Source: Clostridia bacterium
GTDB taxonomy: Bacteria > Bacillota > Clostridia > Christensenellales > UBA1242
Length of the DNA: 14,843 nt
Reading direction: 5' to 3'
NCBI GenBank assembly: GCA_017537515.1
Contig: JAFYKO010000120.1
Span: 1-14,843, forward strand
The position numbers were made by a program, and so were the translations under genes. Below the pieces are notes generated by a model that did not search any database, was not told where the DNA came from, and saw nothing but the letters and a program-made list of their open reading frames with translations. Below, one piece after another: positions 1 through 6,211 of this stretch. How positions within the stretch are numbered: the stretch's first letter is position 1; each line of letters starts with the position of its first letter.

Positions 1-217
1 GGTCGAGAGCTGAGGTGTTGACTTGGTTGGATGTAGAATCTTTATAGCGAACTTCGACATAAGCTTTGTAATAAAGCTCGTCACTACTTGGGGTGAATGA
101 GATTGTGTTGGAGATGTTTAAAGTTGATTGGAGTGCGGCATAAACTGTTGCACTGAATAGCCCAGCGAGTAATACGCAGAGGCAAGTGAGTAGGATAGAA
201 TTTGCTTTTCTTTTCAT
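1..217 (-). CDS. Secreted protein, N-terminal part only (cut by window edge)
   Basis: This open frame starts at ATG 217-215 and is still open at the left edge, so only the first 72 residues are visible. A good ribosome site (AAGGAAGG, about 226-233) lies upstream and supports this start. The protein begins with a classical Sec signal peptide: a KRK n-region, a hydrophobic core of about 18 residues, and a probable signal peptidase I cut after TVYA (residue 27). The mature part begins ALQSTLNISNTISFTPSSDE and is Ser/Thr/Asn-rich and apparently beta-forming. A Cys pair in the hydrophobic core (LLTC) does not match a lipobox. The layout loosely recalls small secreted fibre proteins of the TasA/camelysin kind, but this is only an impression. 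I do not recognise the family. It lies downstream of tmk on the same strand but behind a terminator-like hairpin, so it is probably transcribed separately. Confidence 0.7.
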   Translation of the reverse strand, partial: MKRKANSILLTCLCVLLAGLFSATVYAALQSTLNISNTISFTPSSDELYYKAYVEVRYKDSTSNQVNTSALD

Positions 218-239
218 AAATTTTACCTTCCTTTTTGAT

Positions 240-268
240 AGTATAATAAATTCCAAGCAAAAAAGCAA
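240..268 (-). promoter_or_regulatory. Possible promoter for the left-edge secreted protein gene
   Basis: On the minus strand, a TTGCTT -35 (263-268) is followed after 17 nt by a TATACT -10 (240-245). The predicted start falls near 233, very close to the ribosome site, so the exact hexamers may be off by a few bases. Its position between the tmk terminator-like hairpin and the gene fits. Confidence 0.35.
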
Positions 269-318
269 ACAAATTTTAAGACTTTTTTTATTTTTTTTTA
301 ATTTTTTTATAAAAACAC

Positions 319-341
319 AAAAAAAAGATTGAAAATCAACC
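319..341 (-). terminator. Terminator-like hairpin after tmk
   Basis: Read on the minus strand, the arms at 336-341 and 327-332 form a six-pair stem (one G-T pair) around a 3-nt loop, followed directly by a run of about eight T. The stem is short and A/T-rich, so termination may be partial. The stop codon of tmk (345-347) lies a few bases before it. A T run on the other side would let it act on plus-strand transcripts too. Confidence 0.45.
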
Positions 342-344
342 TTT

Positions 345-1043
345 TTACATATCAAATGAGGCGTTTTTGTTCTTATTTTTGTCGCTTAAAACAACAGAAA
401 GAACTTTGTCTCCTATTTCTTCAATGCTTAATATTCTTCCATTTTCAACGCAATGCACAATATCCCAACCAAATCTCTCGGCAAATTTCATTCCGTTTTT
501 GTAGGCGGTTATTAGGTGCTGAGAGTCTTTTTCGTGAATATCTTGAGTTTTGCCATTTTTTAGGATTGCACGACTTCTCGCAAGAAGAATGCTGTATTTT
601 GGAGGCATATCCAAAAAAATTATGTGGTCGGGTTTTGGTATTTTTAGGGCATTGAACTCAAAATTCAAGAGCCATTTAATAAATCTTTCTTGTTCGACTT
701 CGTCTTCAATTTTTCCCGCTTGGTGGATTAGGTTGCTTTCCATATATCTATCAAGCAAAAGGATTCCGCCATCTTCAATAAACTTTTCATACTTTTTAAT
801 AGTGCAAAAGTGGTCGACTGCAAAAAGTGAAGAGGCTTGATAAGCGTCGATTTCGTTTGCTGTTTTTGCAAGCTCTCCGCCGAGATACATATTAAGTGGC
901 CCTGCACTTTGGCTGTCGTAGTTGGGAAAACTTTGCATCACGACATTTATGTTTTTTGATTTAAGTATGTTGTAAAGTCTCGTTGCTTGTGTTTCTTTTC
1001 CAGAACCATCTGTGCCTGAAATTACAATAATTTTTCCTTTCAT
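345..1043 (-). CDS. tmk: Thymidylate kinase (dTMP kinase)
   Basis: This 232-residue protein is predicted to phosphorylate dTMP to dTDP with ATP in the cytoplasm, a required step in making dTTP. The P-loop GTDGSGKET is at residues 10-18. The substrate-side FPNY motif is at 39-42, the DRY motif at 98-100 (LLLDRYMESN), and the FLDMPP strand at about 143-148. Arginines at 156 and 158 lie in the LID region. The P-loop reads SGTDGSGKETQ rather than the more usual EGxDGxGKTTQ, which places it in a side branch of the dTMP kinase family. I chose ATG 1043, not the in-frame TTG at 1049: AAAGGA sits 7 nt before the ATG but only about 1 nt before the TTG. The gene lies 59 nt downstream of the degV-family gene on the same strand, with a possible terminator between them, so co-transcription is uncertain. 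Confidence 0.9.
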   Translation of the reverse strand: MKGKIIVISGTDGSGKETQATRLYNILKSKNINVVMQSFPNYDSQSAGPLNMYLGGELAKTANEIDAYQASSLFAVDHFCTIKKYEKFIEDGGILLLDRYMESNLIHQAGKIEDEVEQERFIKWLLNFEFNALKIPKPDHIIFLDMPPKYSILLARSRAILKNGKTQDIHEKDSQHLITAYKNGMKFAERFGWDIVHCVENGRILSIEEIGDKVLSVVLSDKNKNKNASFDM

Positions 1044-1068
1044 AGTCAATTCCTTTTATGTAGTAAGT

Positions 1069-1094
1069 AAAAAGGGGCCTTGATAGGCGTCCTC
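1069..1094 (-). terminator. Intrinsic terminator after the degV-family gene
   Basis: On the minus strand, AGG-AC-GCCT pairs with AGGC-C-CCT around an ATCA loop, giving a 4-pair and a 3-pair helix separated by a small internal loop. A T run (1069-1073) follows. It begins about 10 nt after the degV stop codon and ends before the tmk ribosome site. A downstream gene on the same strand means it could also be an attenuating or partial terminator. Confidence 0.5.
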
Positions 1095-1102
1095 TTTTAT
1101 TT

Positions 1103-1969
1103 TTATCTTGATTTGGTGAAATAAGCCACGCCAAATGTACCTGGTCCGCAGTGAGAGCCGACAGTAGGCCCGATGTTTTGGAGCCAAACTTCAGCATTTG
1201 GGAATTCTGCCAAAATCCCTTGTTTGAGTTCGTTGGCATATTCTTCAGCACTTGCGTGGGCAACAATGAGTGGGTGTTTGTCAAGTTCTTGCCCATTCTC
1301 TTTGATTAACGCAACAAGGTCTTTGATACCTTTTTTGAGACCTTTCGAAACGCTTGCTTTGACAATTTCGCCATTTTCATTAACCTTTAAAATTGGTTTA
1401 ATGTTAAGCATAGTTCCAAAAAGGCAACTTGCAGACGAAAGTCTTCCGCCACGTTTGAGATGTCCTAGGTCGTCAACAATAAAGTTTACTGCATAATGAT
1501 TTCTGTTTTTCTCAACATAATCAATAATTTCTTCATCTGGCACGCCCGCTTTCCACATTTTTGCACAGTCATAAACAAAAAGTGCTTCTCCAAGTGAAAT
1601 TTGCAAAGTGTCAGCGGTAAGGATTTTGCGTTCTGGGTATTTTTCTTTCAATATTTCAATGGCTTGGTTCATTTGCTTGAAAGTTCCGGACATTTTACTT
1701 GAGAAATGTATATAAATAATATCTTCGCCTCCGGCGAGTACAGGTTCGAAATAATCTAAATAATTTTGTGTGTTTAATGCTTGTGTCTTGGCTGATGCAC
1801 CTTTTTTAATTCTGTTAAAGAAAGCATCGAAATCGGTGTTTCTTCCTAAGTCGTAGGCAATTTCGTCGTCTTCGTCGAGAGTGTAGGGCATTCCAATGAC
1901 GTCAACTCCAAGTTCGTCTGCTCGAGTAAACCAGAGTTCGCTGTTTGAATCAATAAAAAATCTGCTCAT
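1103..1969 (-). CDS. DegV family fatty-acid-binding protein
   Basis: This 288-residue cytoplasmic protein belongs to the DegV/FakB family. Characterised members hold a fatty acid in a closed pocket and present it to the kinase FakA for phosphorylation and entry into membrane lipids. Family marks in order: an N-terminal strand with Asp7 (FFIDSNSE), the FSSKMSGT turn at 89-96, the basic loop LKRGGRLS at 171-178 followed by KPIL at 191-194, and the C-terminal GPTVGSHCGPGTFGVAYF at 267-284, which matches the family's GPxxGxHxGPGxxG signature. The usual TSQPS motif after the N-terminal domain is replaced by KTQALNT (61-67), a departure worth noting. The length is typical. The start is supported by AAGGAG 5 nt before the ATG. 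No fakA gene is visible here, so the fatty-acid role is inferred from the family. It has its own promoter, with a palindrome on the start point. Confidence 0.88.
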   Translation of the reverse strand: MSRFFIDSNSELWFTRADELGVDVIGMPYTLDEDDEIAYDLGRNTDFDAFFNRIKKGASAKTQALNTQNYLDYFEPVLAGGEDIIYIHFSSKMSGTFKQMNQAIEILKEKYPERKILTADTLQISLGEALFVYDCAKMWKAGVPDEEIIDYVEKNRNHYAVNFIVDDLGHLKRGGRLSSASCLFGTMLNIKPILKVNENGEIVKASVSKGLKKGIKDLVALIKENGQELDKHPLIVAHASAEEYANELKQGILAEFPNAEVWLQNIGPTVGSHCGPGTFGVAYFTKSR

Positions 1970-2048
1970 TCTTTCTCCTTGTTTGGGTAAACTATGTTTA
2001 TTTATAGAGGTTTGCTTTTAATAAAGTAGGTAATTACTATAAATATAC

Positions 2049-2060
2049 ACCCATATGGGT
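2049..2060. promoter_or_regulatory. Perfect palindrome, candidate operator for degV
   Basis: ACCCATATGGGT is a perfect 12-bp inverted repeat. It lies directly downstream of the minus-strand -10 box (2061-2066), over the predicted transcription start (about 2054) of the degV-family gene, a usual place for a repressor site. The GGG/CCC arms stand out in an A/T-rich intergenic region. The binding protein is unknown. Confidence 0.5.
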
Positions 2061-2089
2061 ATTATATAAAAAAAACTTAAAAAAATCAA
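2061..2089 (-). promoter_or_regulatory. Promoter for the degV-family gene
   Basis: On the minus strand there is a -35 TTGATT (2084-2089), a 17-nt spacer, and a perfect -10 TATAAT (2061-2066). The predicted start is near 2054, giving an untranslated leader of about 85 nt before ATG 1969. Confidence 0.65.
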
Positions 2090-2183
2090 ACAATTCAGCA
2101 AAATTTGTAATTTTTTTTTGATTTTGTATGTAAATTGTACTCGGCAGTTAAAGATTTTCCCTAAAAAAAATTCAAATTTTCTA

Positions 2184-2212
2184 TGGACATTGCAATAAAA
2201 ATAATGTATAAT
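2184..2212 (+). promoter_or_regulatory. Promoter for the large surface protein gene
   Basis: TGGACA (-35, 2184-2189), 17 nt, TATAAT (-10, 2207-2212). This is one mismatch from the full vegetative consensus. The predicted start at about 2219 lies just before the ribosome site AAGGTGG (2220-2226), so the leader is only about 16 nt. Confidence 0.75.
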
Positions 2213-2234
2213 GAACTAAAAGGTGGATTCAAGT

Positions 2235-5200
2235 ATGAGAAAAAAGACGTTTATATTATCATTTTTGGCTGTATGTGCTTTTGCAGTTGGCTTTTTTATG
2301 CCTTCTCAAACAGCAAATGCAGAATCTTCAAATGCGTCCGTGTCAAAAACTTTTATATATGAGATAAGTTATAACAATGGATATGTTGCAAAGTCGCTAT
2401 ATTCAAACAACTCGCAGTATTCCCTAAGTGCATCACGTGTTGAAGATTTGATAAGTCAAATTGATGAGGATAGATACAACTTAGGAGTGTATTCACAATG
2501 TACACTTGTTTTTGACGATGTAACAATAGGCGATGACTTTATGTCGTTAAAAAATGGCGAGTATATTATCCAAGGCACCGTTACCGCAAATGCCTTGAAC
2601 ACTAAAGGTGTATTTTCTCTTGATGGTGCAAGCGTTGTTTTCGATAATGCAAATCTCACAAACAGAGGTTTTTCTGCACTCATAAAAAACAGCGGTGCGG
2701 GTGATATTGAAATAAATGGCGGAACCTATACGGCTGACTACAACGTTATTGCAAGTATGTCAAATTCAAGCGGGGATATAACTATTACAGGCGGAACGTT
2801 TTCTTCAAGCACTGGTTATGTGTTAAATATTAATCCAAGCAGTCAAATCCAAGTCGACATTTCAGAAACCACCTCACAAACAACAATCATCTCAAGTCAA
2901 TCAGCAAGCATTCTTGTTGAAAATGCAAATATTACATTGAATGGTGGAGACTACAAAAACTTTGGCGATGGTGCTTGTGTTGAGGCTTTAGAAAATGCAA
3001 ACCTTTTAATCACCGGAGATGCAAACTTCAGGGGGGAGTTTCATATTAAGACCCAAAACAGTATTGATGTTGATGGATACAGCGGAAACGAGTTAAAAAT
3101 ACTATTTAACAAACACATCGCAAATTGTGAAATTGGAGTTTTGAATGTTACTGACGAAAATAAAGATTGCTTCACGCTTTTAAATGACGAGTATCGTTTT
3201 AAAAAAATTGGCAATAACCTCACTCTCAATAAGGTTGTTAAGATAATATACAACACAGAAGAGGGGCTTGAACTTACTGAAGATATGCAAGAGCAAATGG
3301 AAACTGAGTATTTTGTTGGAGATGTTATTCCTGTGCATTTCTTTAGAATAGAGGTCAAGGAAGGATATTTATTTGTCGGATATTCAATAACTGAAGGTGG
3401 GGAAGCGACTGTAACAAGCCCAATATATCATACCTTTATTGAAGAAGATTTGAATCTTTATCCAGTTTTTGTGGCAAAGAGTTATAATATAAATTATATC
3501 CTTGGGGCAAGCGATGTTGACAATAGTTCAAATGCCTTGAACCAATCTTACACAACAGGTTCAAATATTGATATCCAAGCACCAGAAAGACCTTTCTATG
3601 ATTTTGTAGGCTGGATGGTTGATGGGCAAGAAGAGGTTTTGGAAAGTTATAGTATAACCAGTGAACAATTTGGAGATATAACCCTCACTGCTGTTTGGGT
3701 ATTGCATAACTATGAAATCAATTATATTGGCATTGAAGGACTCAATACAAGCAATTTCAAAACATCTTTTACAATTATGGACGAGCCACTTGTAGTGGAC
3801 TATTCAAAATTCTTGGGTGATGGCTACAGCCTCAAAACGTTAAGCTTGGATGAAAATTTTATTGATATTTTAGAGGACGGCGAGGAGATTTGCTTTGATA
3901 CAATTTCCAGACCAAACCCAGACACTCTCAATATTTATATCAATGCACCATTATTCCACAACGGAAACGGAATGGGAACTCAAAAAAATCCTTATATTAT
4001 TGAAACCCCAAATCAATTTCTCGCTCTTCTTGAAGGACAAAAAAGTGGAAATAATCAATATTTGAAATTAAACAACGATATTGACTTTGCATTAAATGCA
4101 AATATCCAAAAACCACTTGAAAATATTATTCTTGACGGAAATAATAAAACAATTTATTTTAATTCAATAAATAAATTAAATAACAGTGCAGGGTTTATTC
4201 CAAATTTAAAAGATTGTGAATTTTTTGATATTAATTTTGTTTCAAAAAATTATGATACAACGCTATTATTTTCAGATACTATTTATTTTGGTGTCGTGTT
4301 CGGAAATGTAAACAATTCGATTTTAAGCAATATTTCAGTAGTTCACAATAATTCTTCAACCATTTGCGGACTTAGTGAAACATCTATGTTTTATGGCTCA
4401 GCGGTGGTTGGACGTGCGGAAAATGGCAGTGTTTTAAATAACGTAAAAATCACTGGCGATGCGATATTTGATATTTATGCTGTTGGGGATTTGAATATTT
4501 ATTTTGGCGGTATTGCCGGTGCGGTTTATAATAGTTTGATAATAAACTGCGAAGCAAACAGCAAATTAAATCTCCAAACATATTTGCAAGATGAAGAAAA
4601 TCAATCGTTTATATTCACAAGTGGAATTGCAAATCTATGGCGTGATGCAAAACTTTACAACTGCATAAATATTGGGGGTATTTCTTCAAGCGAACTGGCT
4701 TACAATAGAGTTATTTCAAGTGCAGTGGCAAACGCCTTTGCAGAAGGAGTGGATGTCAAAAATTGTTATGCTGTTTATGAAAACAAATTGCCAAACAATA
4801 TTGCAATTTCAAAATACCAAACAACTTGGGCACCAGAAAATAAATATATTGACGCTGAAAATGTTTTGTATTTTGACAAAAATGACAGAGATTTGAAAAA
4901 CGGAAAATTTGTATCTGTATTTAATAAAAAAATATCCGATTTCAATAAAGAAATAAAAAATTATGGCTATGACTGTACGTTGAATACGCTTTACCACTCA
5001 AACACTACACCAGGATTTAATCAAAGCATCTTGGTGAAGTTTAAGGGTATGGGAGTGATTGACGACAAAACAGTTTTATATGAAAACATCACTGACCTTT
5101 CAAATGCTTTTTATCCTTATACAGGCGACCACTTTTTTGAAGGATGGTATTTGGATAAAAACTTCAACAAAAAAGCGAAGCTTTCAAACATAACAGGGAA

Positions 5201-5903
5201 ATCAGAATTGACCTTATATGCTAAGTTCACTCCAATAACCACAGTTGCAGGAAATTATTTCACTATCATTGTTGTTGTGGATGTAATTCTCCTTGCCGGA
5301 CTTTTGGTTGGTATGTATTTCTTTGACCGCAAAAAGCCAGTAAGATTCTACAGCAATGGAAAACTTATTTCAGAAAGGGCCTATGGACGTACAGAGATTA
5401 TAGAACTTCCAGAGGGATATGAAAATACATTGTGGTTTGAAGATGTCCAAGGACAAAAGCCTTTCTTAAATAGAAAAATGTCATACAAATCTCTTTCGCT
5501 TTACACATTCAATGAAAGCAAGCAAAAGAGAATGGAAAGCAAGTATTATGAAAAACTGAAAGAAGAAAACATATTGCGTGAAGAAAGAGAAAAACAGAGA
5601 CTCGAAGAAGAACAAAAACGTGCGAAAGAGCGTGAGGAAAAACGCCAAGAGTTTATGGCACAGCAAAAAATCAGAGCGGAAGAACGCAAGCAACTTATTG
5701 AGGAACGAAGAAAACAAAAACAAGCACAAGCCGAAGCAAGGCAAAAAGAAAAACTTGAAGCCGAGGCACAAAAAGCACAACTCGAAACAGCAAGAAAAGA
5801 GGCCGAGGCGAGGCGTAAGGCCCAAAAAGAAGTGGACATTGACGGAAAAATTACTGTAATCAAAAAAGAGATTAAAGTTATTAAGCCAAAAAAAGATGAA
5901 TAA
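2235..5903 (+). CDS. Large membrane-anchored surface protein with beta-helix and InlB-type repeats and a cytoplasmic coiled coil
   Basis: This 1222-residue protein is probably displayed on the cell surface. In order: a signal peptide with an expected cut after TANA (residue 29); a beta-helix-like part at about 150-270 with recurring turns INGGTY, ITGGTF, LNGGDY; two InlB/Listeria-Bacteroides-type repeats at about 336-414 and 416-490 (FVGYS, FVGWM marks); a second beta-helix-like part at about 577-905 opening GMGTQKNPYIIETPNQF; a third InlB-type repeat at about 932-999 (FFEGWYLDKNF). A membrane span follows at about 1007-1029, then DRKK, a short domain at 1030-1092, and a Glu/Lys/Arg/Gln-rich coiled coil at about 1093-1200. 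The positive-inside rule puts the C-terminus in the cytoplasm. I chose ATG 2235, not in-frame GTG 2223, because the GTG lies inside the ribosome site AAGGTGG, 8 nt before the ATG. No sortase motif is present. The function is unknown; adhesion or surface scaffolding is an inference. I see no clear terminator after it. Confidence 0.85.
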   Translation: MRKKTFILSFLAVCAFAVGFFMPSQTANAESSNASVSKTFIYEISYNNGYVAKSLYSNNSQYSLSASRVEDLISQIDEDRYNLGVYSQCTLVFDDVTIGDDFMSLKNGEYIIQGTVTANALNTKGVFSLDGASVVFDNANLTNRGFSALIKNSGAGDIEINGGTYTADYNVIASMSNSSGDITITGGTFSSSTGYVLNINPSSQIQVDISETTSQTTIISSQSASILVENANITLNGGDYKNFGDGACVEALENANLLITGDANFRGEFHIKTQNSIDVDGYSGNELKILFNKHIANCEIGVLNVTDENKDCFTLLNDEYRFKKIGNNLTLNKVVKIIYNTEEGLELTEDMQEQMETEYFVGDVIPVHFFRIEVKEGYLFVGYSITEGGEATVTSPIYHTFIEEDLNLYPVFVAKSYNINYILGASDVDNSSNALNQSYTTGSNIDIQAPERPFYDFVGWMVDGQEEVLESYSITSEQFGDITLTAVWVLHNYEINYIGIEGLNTSNFKTSFTIMDEPLVVDYSKFLGDGYSLKTLSLDENFIDILEDGEEICFDTISRPNPDTLNIYINAPLFHNGNGMGTQKNPYIIETPNQFLALLEGQKSGNNQYLKLNNDIDFALNANIQKPLENIILDGNNKTIYFNSINKLNNSAGFIPNLKDCEFFDINFVSKNYDTTLLFSDTIYFGVVFGNVNNSILSNISVVHNNSSTICGLSETSMFYGSAVVGRAENGSVLNNVKITGDAIFDIYAVGDLNIYFGGIAGAVYNSLIINCEANSKLNLQTYLQDEENQSFIFTSGIANLWRDAKLYNCINIGGISSSELAYNRVISSAVANAFAEGVDVKNCYAVYENKLPNNIAISKYQTTWAPENKYIDAENVLYFDKNDRDLKNGKFVSVFNKKISDFNKEIKNYGYDCTLNTLYHSNTTPGFNQSILVKFKGMGVIDDKTVLYENITDLSNAFYPYTGDHFFEGWYLDKNFNKKAKLSNITGKSELTLYAKFTPITTVAGNYFTIIVVVDVILLAGLLVGMYFFDRKKPVRFYSNGKLISERAYGRTEIIELPEGYENTLWFEDVQGQKPFLNRKMSYKSLSLYTFNESKQKRMESKYYEKLKEENILREEREKQRLEEEQKRAKEREEKRQEFMAQQKIRAEERKQLIEERRKQKQAQAEARQKEKLEAEAQKAQLETARKEAEARRKAQKEVDIDGKITVIKKEIKVIKPKKDE

Positions 5904-6129
5904 AATTTAAACAAATGCCGTTTTTTGGTTAGACTTTGGAACAAAGCAGATTTATGGCGTATAAAAATTTATAATCTAAACATAATAAATTTGCAACAAA
6001 CAAAATTTTTCGAAACTAAAAGAGTCATAAAACATATACTAGAATAATATATATACCTTATGAAAATCGGATAAAATCAAGAGTCAAAAAAAAATTTTGA
6101 AAAAAATTGTAGAAAATCGAAAATTTTGT
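5904..6129. other. A/T-rich intergenic region without a gene
   Basis: The gap between the surface protein gene and the prepilin promoter holds no credible reading frame. It contains weak hairpins such as CTTTG-GAA-CAAAG near 5934-5946 with no T run after it, several A-tracts just upstream of the prepilin -35 that could act as an UP-like element, and two copies of AGAGTCA (near 6020 and 6081). I see no c-di-GMP riboswitch fold. Confidence 0.5.
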
Positions 6130-6158
6130 TTGACAAATGCATTAAAAGGTGGTATAGT
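6130..6158 (+). promoter_or_regulatory. Strong promoter for the large prepilin gene
   Basis: A perfect TTGACA (-35, 6130-6135), a 17-nt spacer, and TATAGT (-10, 6153-6158). A-tracts lie upstream. The predicted start near 6165 gives a leader of about 47 nt. This is the closest to consensus of the promoters in the window. Confidence 0.85.
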
Positions 6159-6170
6159 AGAATTATAAAA

Positions 6171-6204
6171 GCCCCAAGACTGGGCGAAAGAAAGGAAAAA
6201 GGAG
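6171..6204 (+). promoter_or_regulatory. 5' leader hairpin and strong ribosome site of the prepilin gene
   Basis: Near the predicted 5' end of the transcript, GCCC (6171-6174) can pair with GGGC (6182-6185), the only G/C-rich stretch in the leader. A purine run follows, ending in AAGGAG (6199-6204) with ideal 7-nt spacing to ATG 6212. A 5' hairpin plus a strong site suggests a stable, well-translated message (inference). Confidence 0.5.
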
Positions 6205-6211
6205 ATAAACA

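Noticed and set aside
180..217. Lipobox in the left-edge secreted protein (LLTC)
   Set aside because: The Cys falls inside the hydrophobic core near residue 12 and the residue before it does not fit; a VYA signal peptidase I site follows later.
961..1296. Minus-strand open frame spanning the degV/tmk junction
   Set aside because: It overlaps both well-supported genes in another frame and its product shows no domain or ribosome site.
5886..5928. CCAAAAAA / TTTTTTGG pairing around the stop codon of the surface protein gene as a terminator
   Set aside because: An almost all A-T stem with a 27-nt loop and no proper T tract after it; too weak to call.
5546..5944. Long open frames on both strands over the 3' end of the surface protein gene
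   Set aside because: They are shadows of the Glu/Lys/Arg-rich coiled-coil codons: low-complexity Ser/Phe/Cys- or Lys-rich products, no ribosome sites, no family marks.
6015..6090. Two AGAGTCA copies as a paired regulator site
   Set aside because: Seven matching bases about 60 nt apart in A-rich sequence are not significant on their own.
5904..6165. Possible c-di-GMP riboswitch upstream of the prepilin gene, as known for some Clostridia pilin genes
   Set aside because: The promoter lies at 6130-6158, leaving only about 47 nt of leader, and no GEMM-like fold or conserved core is visible upstream.
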